From: CAIWHR01 sp040007035
GTDB lineage: Bacteria; Pseudomonadota; Gammaproteobacteria; Burkholderiales; Casimicrobiaceae
Assembly (NCBI GenBank): GCA_040007035.1
Contig: JBDTVU010000003.1
Coordinates: forward strand, 1-64,000
Length of the DNA stretch: 64,000 nt
Direction of reading: 5' to 3'
In this document: positions 1 through 8,455 of the stretch, one piece after another
How the letters are laid out: each line of letters starts with the position of its first letter
Position numbering within the stretch: the first letter of the stretch is position 1
Position numbers and translations under genes: made by a program
Notes under the pieces: model-generated
The model's input: the letters and a program-made list of their open reading frames with translations, nothing else
Told to the model about the DNA's origin: nothing
Database searches by the model: none

Positions 1-2
1 AT

Positions 3-263
3 TCCGACGCCGGCACCGCGGGGCGCATCCCGGCGCTGAAGCCCGACTTCTTCCGCGACGGCGCGAAGCTGTACGCGCTGGCGAAGGAGCACGGCGACAC
101 GTTCATCGCCCAGGGCTACCAGGTGTCGATCGACACCGCGGCCGCGCCTTCGAACAACCACGCGACGTGGTTCATCAACTACCAGAAGGACAACCGGAAC
201 GCGAAATTGATCGTGATCGTCGACGCCAACACCGGCGTCGTCGAGAAGATCATCCGCGACTGA
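3..263 (+). CDS. C-terminal part of an unidentified protein (5' end outside window)
   Basis: An open frame runs in from the left edge and stops with TGA at 261-263, giving about 86 residues. The end reads as a small alpha/beta domain closing with VDANTGVVEKIIRD, a pattern seen in PepSY-like and other small periplasmic domains, but the family is not certain. Third positions are strongly G/C, as in the real genes nearby. The next gene (uup) converges on it. No function is assigned. Confidence 0.6.
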   Translation, partial: SDAGTAGRIPALKPDFFRDGAKLYALAKEHGDTFIAQGYQVSIDTAAAPSNNHATWFINYQKDNRNAKLIVIVDANTGVVEKIIRD

Positions 264-332
264 CCGGGCCCTCGCTCAGGCGGCGGGGACCGGCACCAGC
301 GCCCGGCGGACCGCCGCCGCATCGAGCGCAAG

Positions 333-2156
333 TCACACGGCCGAGGCGCGCGCGTCGAGCTCGCCCCAGCGGGCGAATTTTTCGGCGAGCAGCCGCTCGA
401 TGTCGGCCGCGCGCTGACGGTCGGCCCGGAGCGCGTCGGCGCCCTGCCGGTGATAGTCGGGCGCGCACATCCGCGCGGTGATCTCGTGCTGCTCGCGCTC
501 GAGCGCCTCGAGCTCCACCGGCAGCGCGTCGAGCTCGCGCTGCTCGCGAAACGAGAGCTTCGTCCGCGGCGGCTTTGCGGCGCGCGCCGGCACGGGCATC
601 GTTGCCGCAGCCGAGGCGGGCTCCGGCGACGCGTTCCGGCGCGAGAGTCCCTCGCCCGCGCGCTGCGCGACCCAGTCGCCGTAGCCGCCGACGTATTCCT
701 TCCACCGGCCGCCGCCCTCCGCCACCAGCGTCTGGGTGACGACGTTGTCGAGGAACGTCCGGTCGTGGCTCACCAGCAGCAGCGTGCCGGGGTAGGACTG
801 CAGCGTCGCTTCGAGCAGCTCGAGCGATTCGATGTCGAGGTCGTTGGTCGGCTCGTCGAGCACGAGCAGGTTCGCCGGCCGGGCGAACAGGCGCGCCAGC
901 AGCAGCCGGTTGCGCTCGCCGCCGGACAGCGTCGCCACCGGGGCATTCGCGCGCTCCGGCGGGAACAGGAAATCCCCGAGGTACGACAGCACGTGTTTGC
1001 GGCCGCCGGCGGTGTCGACCCACTCGCCGCCCGGCGTGATCGTGTCGGCGAGCGTGCGGTTGGGGTCGAGCTGCTCGCGCATCTGGTCGAAGTACGCGGC
1101 CTCCAGTTTCGTCCCCAGCCGCACCGACCCCGAATCGGGCGGCAACGTGCCCAGGATCAGCTTCAGCAGCGTCGACTTGCCGGCGCCGTTCGGGCCGATC
1201 AGGCCGAGGCGGTCGCCGCGCATGATCCGCAGCGAGAGATCGCGGACGAGCGTGCGCCCGTCGAAGCCCTTCGCCACGTCGCCGAGTTCCGCGACCAGAC
1301 GGCCGGAGCGCGCGCCCGCGCCGAGCGCAAGGTTGACGTTGCCGAGCCGCTCGCGGCGTTCGGCGCGCTCGCGGCGCAACTGTTCCAGCCGCCGCACGCG
1401 GCCCATGTCGCGGGTGCGTCGCGCTTCGACGCCCTTGCGGATCCACGCCTCCTCCTGTCGCCAGAACTGGTCGAACTTGCGGTTCGCCAGCGCCTCGGCT
1501 GCCAGCGCGTCAGCCTTGCGCGCCTCGTACGCGGCGAAGTTGCCGGGCCACGAGCGCAAGAGGCCGCGATCGAGCTCGACGATCCGCGTGGCGACGCGAT
1601 CGAGGAACGCGCGGTCGTGCGTGATGACGATCGCGGCCGGGCCCTTCAGCAGCAGGTCCTCGACCAGCGTGATCCCGTCGAGATCGAGGTGGTTCGTCGG
1701 CTCGTCGAGCAGCAGCAGGTCGGGTTGCAGCGCGAACGCGAGCGCCAGCGCCGCGCGCTTGCGCTCGCCTCCGGACGCCGATCCGGGCGCCTGCGCGGGG
1801 TCGAGATCGAAGCGGTGGAGAAACTCGACCAGCCGCGCCTCGGTGCGCCAGCGCTCGCGGTCGTCGTGGATCGACTCGAGGTCGCCGCGGAGTGCAAGGC
1901 TCTCCCGCAGCGATGACGCCGGCGGCAATGCGGGCTCCTGTTCGACCAGCGCAACGACGAGACCGTCTCGCCGCTTCAGTTCGCCGCCGTCGAGCGCGAT
2001 CGCGCCGGCGATCGCCTTCAGCAGCGACGACTTGCCGGTGCCGTTGCGGCCGATCAGGCCGAGCCGCTCACCCTCCAGCACCGTGAGGTTCGCGCGGTCG
2101 AGCAGCGGATGGAGGCCGAAGGCGAGTTCGCCTTCCAGCAGCGTGAGGAGCGTCAT
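333..2156 (-). CDS. uup: ABC-F family ATPase, Uup-like
   Basis: A soluble protein with two ABC ATPase domains and no membrane segments, 607 aa, the usual size for Uup. Walker A motifs are GRNGTGKS (36-43) and GPNGAGKS (near 320). Signature motifs SGGERKR and SGGERNR, and Walker B strings LLLLDEPTNHLD and LLVLDEPTNDLD, complete both sites. The linker between domains is basic and helical, as in ABC-F proteins, and the C-terminal roughly 90 residues form a charged helical tail typical of Uup. ABC-F proteins act on ribosomes or branched nucleic acids; Uup is linked to precise excision of transposons. The ATG at 2156 has no clear Shine-Dalgarno sequence, so the start is slightly uncertain. Confidence 0.93.
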   Translation of the reverse strand: MTLLTLLEGELAFGLHPLLDRANLTVLEGERLGLIGRNGTGKSSLLKAIAGAIALDGGELKRRDGLVVALVEQEPALPPASSLRESLALRGDLESIHDDRERWRTEARLVEFLHRFDLDPAQAPGSASGGERKRAALALAFALQPDLLLLDEPTNHLDLDGITLVEDLLLKGPAAIVITHDRAFLDRVATRIVELDRGLLRSWPGNFAAYEARKADALAAEALANRKFDQFWRQEEAWIRKGVEARRTRDMGRVRRLEQLRRERAERRERLGNVNLALGAGARSGRLVAELGDVAKGFDGRTLVRDLSLRIMRGDRLGLIGPNGAGKSTLLKLILGTLPPDSGSVRLGTKLEAAYFDQMREQLDPNRTLADTITPGGEWVDTAGGRKHVLSYLGDFLFPPERANAPVATLSGGERNRLLLARLFARPANLLVLDEPTNDLDIESLELLEATLQSYPGTLLLVSHDRTFLDNVVTQTLVAEGGGRWKEYVGGYGDWVAQRAGEGLSRRNASPEPASAAATMPVPARAAKPPRTKLSFREQRELDALPVELEALEREQHEITARMCAPDYHRQGADALRADRQRAADIERLLAEKFARWGELDARASAV

Positions 2157-2366
2157 CGGACCCGCATTTTAGACGGCGCCGGTGCGAGCACCCGGGTTCG
2201 CTGTTGCGGCGCGGCAAGCCCCCCATGCCCGCACCGACAGTTGACCCACGGCAAAGATGCGCGCCAAATGGAACGCGCAGCGCGCCGTTCGCCCGTTACG
2301 ATGTATCCGTTGCGACGGGGTCCGTCCGGACGCCGGCGCGCACCTTGGCTCAAGGAGGGCACTCCC

Positions 2367-3860
2367 ATGAAACGCCTGCTCATCGCTCTGTGCGGCGCAC
2401 TGATGCTCGCCGCGTCCGCGGCCCAGGCGACGTCGATGACGGTCTCGACGTTGTTCGCCGGCTGCACCCAGCCGAAGAAGGTGACGATCGCACCGGGCGG
2501 CGGCGTGTGGTTCCCCTGCATCGGCGTGCTCGCGGTGCTGTACTACGGGCCCGGCGTCTACGGCGCCCCGCTGCCGCCGGCGATCGCGATCGACTCGATT
2601 CCGCTGCCGGCCGGCGTCGCGGCGAACATGCTCGCGTTCGACGCCAGCAACTATCTCTGGTTCACCGACTTCCTCGGCAACCGGATCGGGAAGGCGAACC
2701 TGACGACGAAGGTAGTGACGACGTACGCGCTGCCGGCGGGCGGGGACCGGCCCGAGGGCATCGTGTTCGCGTCCGACGGCAACATCTACGTCAGCACGTT
2801 CGGCAACGGCGTCGTCTATCGCGTCTCCGCTTCCGGCGCGATGACACCGGTGGCAAGCCTGCCGGCGGGACATCATATCCGCGGCCTCGCGGCGGGCGCC
2901 GGTGCGCAGCTCGTCTTCGGCGATTTCGACGACTGCAAGATTTACGAGTACTCGCCGATCTTCGACGTGACGGTGTCGATCCCGGCCCCGTGCCAGAAGA
3001 TCTACGACGTGACCATCGGGCCGGACGCCCTCGTCTGGTACGCGGGCGGAACCAAGATCGGCAAGCTCACGGCCTCCGGTGCCGTGCCGTACGACCCCGC
3101 ACCGGGGACGATCGCCGTCTCGATCGCCGCCGCACCGGATGGCACGCTGTGGTACGGCGGCGACACCGGAATCATCACCGGCCATACGAAGGTCGGCCAG
3201 ATCACCACGGCCGGACTGGCGTTCGACGCACCGGTCCCCGGGGGAGGATCGCTGTCGACCGCCGCCTACATCGCGGTGCGGCAGAGCGATGGCACGCCGT
3301 TCTTCACGCTTCCCGGCGACAACAAGTACGGCATGGTGCTGCCGGCGGTCGCGACGTCGGGCACCGCGACCGTCGTCGAATACTACTGGGCGACGCGCGA
3401 CCACTACTTCATCACGGCGAACCCGGCCGAAATCGCCGCGCTCGACGCATCGCCGCCGGGAGGCTGGGTGCGCACCGGCGTCACCGCGCGCGTATGGAAC
3501 GCGACCGACGAGCCGCTGCCGAACGCGTCCCCCGTATGTCGCTTCTACGGGCGGCCGGAAGCCGGTCTCGACTCGCACTTCTATTCGGCGTCGCCCGCCG
3601 AATGCCAGGCGGTCATCGACCGCTTCCCCGCGGCCTGGCAGTTCGAGTCGCGCAACGTGTTCATGGTGATCCTGCCGAATCCGACCAGTGGCGCGTGCCC
3701 GGTCGGCACCGTTCCCGTCTATCGGCTGTTCAACAACCGCATCGACGTGAACCACCGCTACACCGGCTTGCTGACGACGCGGGCCACGATGATCGCCGCC
3801 GGCTGGACGCCGGAGGGCTACGGCCCGCTCGGCGTGGCGATGTGTTCGCCGGCTCAGTAG
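2367..3860 (+). CDS. Secreted beta-propeller protein (Vgb/NHL-like) with C-terminal DUF5648-like domain
   Basis: 497 aa. The start at 2367 follows a GGAGGG ribosome site and opens with a clear signal peptide (MKRLLIALCGALMLAASAAQA). Residues about 25-330 carry repeats of the type WFTD..GNRIGK and DGNIYVSTFGNGVVYRV, typical of streptogramin-lyase-like (Vgb) or NHL propellers. The last roughly 150 residues (YYWATRDHYFITANPAE, HFYSASPAEC, YRLFNNR) match the DUF5648 pattern found at the ends of secreted proteins. It is probably periplasmic or extracellular. Calling it virginiamycin B lyase would be too strong: the propeller fold is shared by many binding proteins. It stands alone. Confidence 0.8.
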   Translation: MKRLLIALCGALMLAASAAQATSMTVSTLFAGCTQPKKVTIAPGGGVWFPCIGVLAVLYYGPGVYGAPLPPAIAIDSIPLPAGVAANMLAFDASNYLWFTDFLGNRIGKANLTTKVVTTYALPAGGDRPEGIVFASDGNIYVSTFGNGVVYRVSASGAMTPVASLPAGHHIRGLAAGAGAQLVFGDFDDCKIYEYSPIFDVTVSIPAPCQKIYDVTIGPDALVWYAGGTKIGKLTASGAVPYDPAPGTIAVSIAAAPDGTLWYGGDTGIITGHTKVGQITTAGLAFDAPVPGGGSLSTAAYIAVRQSDGTPFFTLPGDNKYGMVLPAVATSGTATVVEYYWATRDHYFITANPAEIAALDASPPGGWVRTGVTARVWNATDEPLPNASPVCRFYGRPEAGLDSHFYSASPAECQAVIDRFPAAWQFESRNVFMVILPNPTSGACPVGTVPVYRLFNNRIDVNHRYTGLLTTRATMIAAGWTPEGYGPLGVAMCSPAQ

Positions 3861-4144
3861 GAAACCGCTGACGCGCGGCTCGCGCGGGCCGGTCGCCGGC
3901 ACGCCGTTTTCGCCACGGGCCCGACGGGTCTCCCCGCCGGGCTTCCGCGACTGGTGACCGCACCGGGCGGTGCGGCGGCGATCCCGTATTTTCGGTTGGG
4001 AGCGCCGCGCACAGCGCTCGAAATCGCCGGTTCCCGCTGCACTGCTGTGTCGGTCGATCGTCGGAGGCAGCGAGCCCCGATGCCCGACGTGACGGCCGTG
4101 AACGGCGCCGTCGATGTCGCGGCCGAGATGAACATCGGCTGCGT

Positions 4145-4381
4145 TTACTGCCCGGCCGCGTCGCGGCAGGCCAGCGCGAGCAACTCTCGCTGGACCGCCT
4201 CGGCGTCGCGGTCGGCGCCGGCGCGGACGCCGACACCGGCCGCCGGCCGTTCTTCCGCTGCCGCCAGGCGGACGATCAAGCCATCCGCCGCCTGCCGGTA
4301 GGTTCCATCCCGCCCGGCGCGCACGAGTTCTCCTTCGTCCCGTCGCCGCGCCCCCGCGAGTTCCAACAAGGGGTGAGTCAT
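4145..4381 (-). CDS. Possible small protein, 78 aa, unknown
   Basis: A minus-strand frame with GAGG 8 nt before the ATG at 4381 and a TAA stop. Composition is charged and helical (MTHPLLELAGARRRDEGELV...), and third positions are strongly G/C while second positions are not, which supports coding. It lies just downstream of the terminator at 4425-4457, so it would need its own promoter. An in-frame ATG at 4405 is an alternative start. No family recognised. I see no convincing gene in the preceding stretch 3861-4144. Confidence 0.38.
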   Translation of the reverse strand: MTHPLLELAGARRRDEGELVRAGRDGTYRQAADGLIVRLAAAEERPAAGVGVRAGADRDAEAVQRELLALACRDAAGQ

Positions 4382-4424
4382 TTCTTGTGCCTCGCTAACG
4401 TCCATTGTTATGGCAACGGGCAAC

Positions 4425-4457
4425 AAAAAAGCCCGGTGCCGTGGCGGCTGCCGGGCT
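4425..4457 (-). terminator. Rho-independent terminator for the 67-aa gene
   Basis: Read on the minus strand: stem AGCCCGG, a short structured loop, then CCGGGCT followed by a run of six T (AAAAAA at 4425-4430 on the plus strand). This is the clearest intrinsic terminator seen in the window. It lies 24 nt after the stop of the small gene at 4482-4685 and supports that gene being expressed. Confidence 0.85.
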
Positions 4458-4481
4458 CGCGCTCGCGGGAGAGACGGATGT

Positions 4482-4685
4482 TTAGCGGTCGTCTCCCGGA
4501 GCGGCGGACCGGCCGCCTGCGTACGGGTTGCCCGACGTCGCGATTCGGTTTCGCGACGCCTCGCCGCACCACACGGCGCCGGCGGTGCCGACGGCGCGCA
4601 GGCCCGGCCCGCCGTGGCGGAAGCCGATGCCGGCGCGCGGCTGCGCAACCCGGGCAAAAGCGGTCATCTGATCGGTGCAATTCAT
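4482..4685 (-). CDS. Small unknown protein, 67 aa
   Basis: A short minus-strand gene with a near-perfect ribosome site (AAAGGAGG, 9 nt before the ATG at 4685) and an intrinsic terminator right after it, so it is a complete single-gene transcription unit. The protein begins MNCTDQMTAFARVAQPRAG and ends with a Gly/Ser/Arg-rich tail (NPYAGGRSAAPGDDR). There is no signal peptide or membrane segment. No family is recognised. The regulatory framing is better than for most genes nearby, so expression is likely. Confidence 0.65.
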   Translation of the reverse strand: MNCTDQMTAFARVAQPRAGIGFRHGGPGLRAVGTAGAVWCGEASRNRIATSGNPYAGGRSAAPGDDR

Positions 4686-5166
4686 GCGGTCGGCCCTCCT
4701 TTCGTCCCGCGGCGACGGACGCGATGCGCCCGCGACGCAAATGGTCAGCGTACGGCTCGTCCTCGACGGACGGCGGATTCGGGAGGGAAGGAGATCAGGC
4801 GACCTTCCGACCGTTCCGCCGACCCACCCGGCGGAATGGTCTCCGGTCGGGTGAGGCTACCGCGTCGCGGCTCCGACGGCTTGCGCCGACGTGCCTTCGA
4901 ATCCCGCTGCAACCCCGATCGCATGCGCCATGCCGCACCGGCGCGCCACGGGCGCGAGGGTGAGGTGCTGGTCGATGCGGTTCAGGATCGTCATGTCGGT
5001 TCGGAGCGACGGAGTGCTCGTTGAGGCGAGTGGTGCAATGGTAGTATCGGAACGCCGTCTTGGCAAGCGTTCGGTGCGAAAAGATGTTCCTCGTGTCGGC
5101 AAAAATGCAACACACAACTTCTGGCGGGCACCGGCTCGAACGCGCGCTGCCTGCGGGCGCCCGACG
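4686..5166. other. Intergenic region before the XRE gene
   Basis: About 480 bases without a supportable gene. The left part must hold the promoter of the minus-strand 67-aa gene. From about 5030 to 5110 the sequence is clearly more A/T-rich than its surroundings (TTGGCA near 5060, an AAAAGATG stretch, AAAAATGCAA near 5101), which fits a promoter/operator for the XRE regulator at 5167. I could not fix a -35/-10 pair with confidence. Confidence 0.4.
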
Positions 5167-5604
5167 ATGACGCTCGGCGACCGGCTGAAGCTCGTCCGCG
5201 GCACGACCAGCCAGAAGGCCTTCGCCGCCCTGCTCCGCGTCCACGAGAACACGGTGTCCAACGCCGAGCGGCGCGATTCGGCGACGCAGGATTACCTGCT
5301 GAAGCTCGCCGCCGTCTGCGGCATCAACCTGCACTGGCTGCTGACCGGCCACGGAGCGATGCGGATCGACGCTGCCGACGGGTCGCTGCTGCAGGAAACG
5401 CTGGCGTTGGCGCTCGCCGATGCGATGCGCGCCGCGTACGGGCCGCGCTACGCCGGCGTGCCGATGGAAACGCGCGCCCGCGCGCTGCGTGCCGGCGTCG
5501 CCTACCTGCGCGCGATCGGCGTCACCGCCGAAACGCTGCCCGGCACCGACGCGCTGGCGAAGCTGCTGCGGCTGACCGTCGACGTCATGCGCCAGGCCGA
5601 GTGA
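5167..5604 (+). CDS. XRE-family helix-turn-helix regulator
   Basis: 145 aa from the ATG at 5167, chosen because it begins exactly at the HTH domain (MTLGDRLKLVRGTTSQKAFA). The Cro/CI-type HTH covers residues about 3-60 and includes the segment HENTVSNAERRDSATQDYLL, then INLHWLLTGHGAM, a phrase common in phage-repressor-like regulators. The C-terminal half is helical and unassigned. No phage genes are nearby, so it may be a domesticated repressor. An in-frame ATG at 5038 would add 43 residues of poor quality. It may be autoregulated through the A/T-rich upstream region. Confidence 0.8.
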   Translation: MTLGDRLKLVRGTTSQKAFAALLRVHENTVSNAERRDSATQDYLLKLAAVCGINLHWLLTGHGAMRIDAADGSLLQETLALALADAMRAAYGPRYAGVPMETRARALRAGVAYLRAIGVTAETLPGTDALAKLLRLTVDVMRQAE

Positions 5605-5676
5605 CGCCGAATTCCCGGTCGACGGTTCGGATCGCGCATGGGCAGCGCACCGGTCGCAGATCCGGAGCGGACGCCG

Positions 5677-6978
5677 TTACGGCTCCGAGCCGGACTCCCG
5701 AGGTGCATCGACCGCGGTGAGCGTCCCCACGCGCACGCCGAGGAGCCGGATCCGCCGGTCGAGCGGCATGCGCCTCAGGCATTCGCCGGCGGCACGGCGG
5801 ATCACCTTGGCGTCCTGCGTCGGCGCGTCGATCGTGAGGTCGCGCGTCACCGTGCGGAAATCATCGAAACGCAGCTTGAGTCCGATCGTCCGGCCGGCGT
5901 AGCCCTTGCGCTTCAGGTCGTCGCCGACACCGACGCAGAGCCCGGTGAAGATCACGGACAACGCCTCGCGGTCGCGCGTCGCCGACAGGTCGCGCTCGAA
6001 CGTCGTCTCGCGGCTGATCGACTGCGGCTCGCTGTGTGTGACGACGTCGCGGTCGTCGCGACCCTGCGCCGCCTCGTGCATCCACGCGCCGTAGTGGCGG
6101 CCGAAATAATCGAGCAGCAGCGCGACGTCGGCGTGCGCGAGCTCGCCGATCGTGCGGATGCCGAGCGCATCCAGTTTCGCGCTCGCCTTCGGCCCGATGC
6201 CGTTGATGCGCCGCGCCGGCAGCGGCCAGATCCGCCGCACGATGTCGGCCTCGGCGAGCATCGTCAGCCCGTCCGGCTTGTCGAGCTCGGACGCAATCTT
6301 GGCCAGCAGCTTGTTCGGCGCGACGGCGATCGAGCAGGAGAGGCCGGTCTCCGCGCGCACCGCTTCCTTGATCGCCTTGGCGACGTCGCGCGCGCGCCAC
6401 CACGCCTCCTCGGCGTCGACCGCGCCGTCGTCGTGCTCCGGCAGCCGCACGCCGGCGAGGTCGATGTAGATCTCGTCGATGCCGCGGTCCTCGATCCGCG
6501 GCGCAATCTCGGCCACTGCCGCCTTGAAGCGCTTCGAATACCGGCGGTACGCGTCGAAGTCGGTCGGCAGCAGGATCGCGTCCGGTGCGAGCGCCGCGGC
6601 CTTCATGATCCCCTGCGCCGAATGCAGGCCGAGCGCGCGCGCCTCGTACGTCGCCGTCGTGATCACCCCGCGTCCGGCGTAACCGCGCAGCGTCGCGAAC
6701 GTGCGGACGACGCGCCCGGTCGCCGGATCGGCCGTCTCGACCGGTTGATGCCGCCGGCCGCCGCCGATGACGACCGGACGCCCTTTGAGCTCCGGATAGC
6801 GCAGCAGCTCGACCGACGCGTAGAAGGCATCCATGTCGAGATGCGCGATCAGGCGCGGCGGGGCAGTCGGCACGGGTTTGCGGCAGATCAGAGGGCGGCG
6901 GCGAATCCGCGCGAAAATGGTACCGGATGGCGCCGCTGCCGGGCGGTGCGATATGCTGCCGGCCATCGTCGGCGCCAT
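5677..6978 (-). CDS. dinB: DNA polymerase IV (Y-family translesion polymerase)
   Basis: Error-prone polymerase that extends past damaged bases. The N-terminal palm has LIAHLDMDAFYASVE (metal-binding Asp) and RGIDEIYIDL, matching the family S-x-D-E box with Gly in place of Ser. The helix-hairpin-helix region (PARRINGIGPKASAKLDALGI) and little-finger domain follow. An insert of about 30 residues after VVIGGGRRH (HQPVETADPATGRVVR) is longer than in E. coli DinB. The first ATG (6978) gives an N-terminal extension of about 40 residues with no ribosome site. A GTG at 6873 would start just before PTAPPRLIAHLD, so the true start is open. Confidence 0.9.
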   Translation of the reverse strand: MAPTMAGSISHRPAAAPSGTIFARIRRRPLICRKPVPTAPPRLIAHLDMDAFYASVELLRYPELKGRPVVIGGGRRHQPVETADPATGRVVRTFATLRGYAGRGVITTATYEARALGLHSAQGIMKAAALAPDAILLPTDFDAYRRYSKRFKAAVAEIAPRIEDRGIDEIYIDLAGVRLPEHDDGAVDAEEAWWRARDVAKAIKEAVRAETGLSCSIAVAPNKLLAKIASELDKPDGLTMLAEADIVRRIWPLPARRINGIGPKASAKLDALGIRTIGELAHADVALLLDYFGRHYGAWMHEAAQGRDDRDVVTHSEPQSISRETTFERDLSATRDREALSVIFTGLCVGVGDDLKRKGYAGRTIGLKLRFDDFRTVTRDLTIDAPTQDAKVIRRAAGECLRRMPLDRRIRLLGVRVGTLTAVDAPRESGSEP

Positions 6979-7022
6979 CGGCGCGCCCGGCGTCGATCCG
7001 AACCCTCTCCCGCGTACCCGCC

Positions 7023-7310
7023 ATGAGCCACAAACACGAAAACCTGCTTCGCGCGATCTTTCACGACCCCGTCAGCGGCAACATCCAGTGGCGCGAGGTC
7101 GAGTCCCTGCTGAGCCACCTGGGCGCGACGGTCGAGTCGCTCGCCGGCACCCGCGTCCACGTCAAGTTGAACGGCGTCGAGGGCACGCTGCACCGTCCGC
7201 ATCACGGCAAGGAGCTCGGCCGGCAGGACGTCCATCATCTGCGCGAATACCTTGCGCACGCACGCGTCACGCCGTCGCTGTACGAGGCGGGCAAGGGCTC
7301 CGAGGCGTGA
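7023..7310 (+). CDS. HicA-like small protein without a HicB partner
   Basis: 95 aa. The central part (VESLLSHLGATVESLAGTRVHVKLNGVEGTLHRPHHGKEL) fits the double-stranded-RNA-binding-like HicA fold, ending in the family HGKEL segment. In HicA toxins a His in a G-S-H type turn is catalytic; here the turn reads GTRVH. There is no HicB antitoxin on either side: dinB is divergent and a universal stress protein follows on the other strand. Longer orphan HicA-like proteins are widespread in proteobacterial chromosomes, so a toxin role should not be assumed. Confidence 0.7.
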   Translation: MSHKHENLLRAIFHDPVSGNIQWREVESLLSHLGATVESLAGTRVHVKLNGVEGTLHRPHHGKELGRQDVHHLREYLAHARVTPSLYEAGKGSEA

Positions 7311-7389
7311 CGCAATGGCCGCGCGGCCGCCGCCGGGGCCGGGCGACGATGGCGGCGGCGACCCCGGATCCGAAGGCTTCGGTCGCGCG

Positions 7390-8229
7390 CTAACGCGACA
7401 TCAGCACCGGTGCCGTCATCGACTGCATCATCACCCGGGTGACGCTGCCCCAGACGAGGTCGGAAACGCGCGAGCGGGAGAACCCGCCCATCACGATCAG
7501 GTCGGCGCCGAAGTCGGCCGCCTGCGACAACAGCAACTCGCCGGCGTCGGCATCGGGTGCGACGAGACGGCGCACCGTCGCCTCGACGGCATGCCGCTTC
7601 AGGAACGCGGCCACGGCGGCATCGGTCAGCATGTCGTGAACGCTGTCGTCGGCGTCCGGCGTGATCGCGATCGCGAACACCTTTTTCGCGCCCTTCAACA
7701 GCGGCAGCGCGTCGGACACGGCGCGCGCGGACTCGCGGCAGTCCTTCCACGCGATCAGCACCCGCTCGCCGACGACCGGATAGTCCCCCGCCGACGGTAC
7801 CAGCAGCACCGGGCGCCCGGAATCCATGACCACTGCGTGGGCGAGCTCGGCGGAGAAACCGACCGACGGCTCGTCGCGGGGCGGCTGGCCGATCACGGTG
7901 AGGTCGCTGTAGCGCGCGTGCAGCACCGCAGCCTCGACCGGGTCGCCGGCCGGCGCGTGCCAGCGGACGTTGGTTACGCCGGCAGCCGCCGCGGCGGCGC
8001 GGAACCGCGCCTCGGCGGCGCCCTGCGCGGCGCCGGACGCGCGCACATGCCGTGCGATCACGTCGCCCGGCAGCACCATCGTGGCGAACCCGCCAAGGTC
8101 GCTCGACGGGGCGACGTAGCCGCCGAGCAGTTCCGCCGGAAAGGCGCGCGCGAGGCGCGCGGCGACGCCGAGTCGGCGATCACAGGGCTCGGTGTCGTCG
8201 ACGTGGACAAAGATCGAGCGGAACGTCAT
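7390..8229 (-). CDS. Universal stress protein, two Usp domains
   Basis: 279 aa made of two tandem Usp domains (about 1-145 and 150-279). The first begins FRSIFVHVDDT; the second ends with DLIVMGGFSRSRVSDLVWGSVT and a SMTAPVLMSR tail, corresponding to the G-x2-G-x9-G-S/T nucleotide-binding signature. A GAGGG ribosome site lies 5 nt before the ATG. A half-conserved Fnr-like element (TTGAC at 8289-8293) lies about 60 bp upstream, which would suit the anaerobic induction known for such proteins in pseudomonads, but the second half-site is poor. A cytoplasmic stress-survival role is inferred from the family. Confidence 0.88.
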   Translation of the reverse strand: MTFRSIFVHVDDTEPCDRRLGVAARLARAFPAELLGGYVAPSSDLGGFATMVLPGDVIARHVRASGAAQGAAEARFRAAAAAAGVTNVRWHAPAGDPVEAAVLHARYSDLTVIGQPPRDEPSVGFSAELAHAVVMDSGRPVLLVPSAGDYPVVGERVLIAWKDCRESARAVSDALPLLKGAKKVFAIAITPDADDSVHDMLTDAAVAAFLKRHAVEATVRRLVAPDADAGELLLSQAADFGADLIVMGGFSRSRVSDLVWGSVTRVMMQSMTAPVLMSR

Positions 8230-8455
8230 GGCGCCCTCGCGGGTAACGGAGATGCTGCCATTGTGCAACAAGTCGCGGGCGGCGGTCTTTGACGCCGCGC
8301 AGGGTTCGCGCCCGCACGCCCCCGGACCTGCGCCGGTGCCGGTCGGCGCGGGCACGATCACGCAGCCGGCGAGCGCCGTCCGCCGCCGGGGCGGTTGGTA
8401 TAATCCGCCCCGAATCCCGCCGCCTGCCGCCCCGGCCGGCGGCTTTTCGTTTCCG

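Noticed and set aside
2169..3902. 577-aa minus-strand frame opposite the beta-propeller gene
   Set aside because: Arg-rich shadow without a ribosome site; the plus-strand protein has a signal peptide and repeats.
3861..4144. Short frames on both strands between the propeller gene and the small genes
   Set aside because: No ribosome site, composition like other shadow frames, no recognisable family.
7023..7310. HicAB toxin-antitoxin system
   Set aside because: No HicB gene on either side, the protein is longer than HicA toxins, and the catalytic turn differs.
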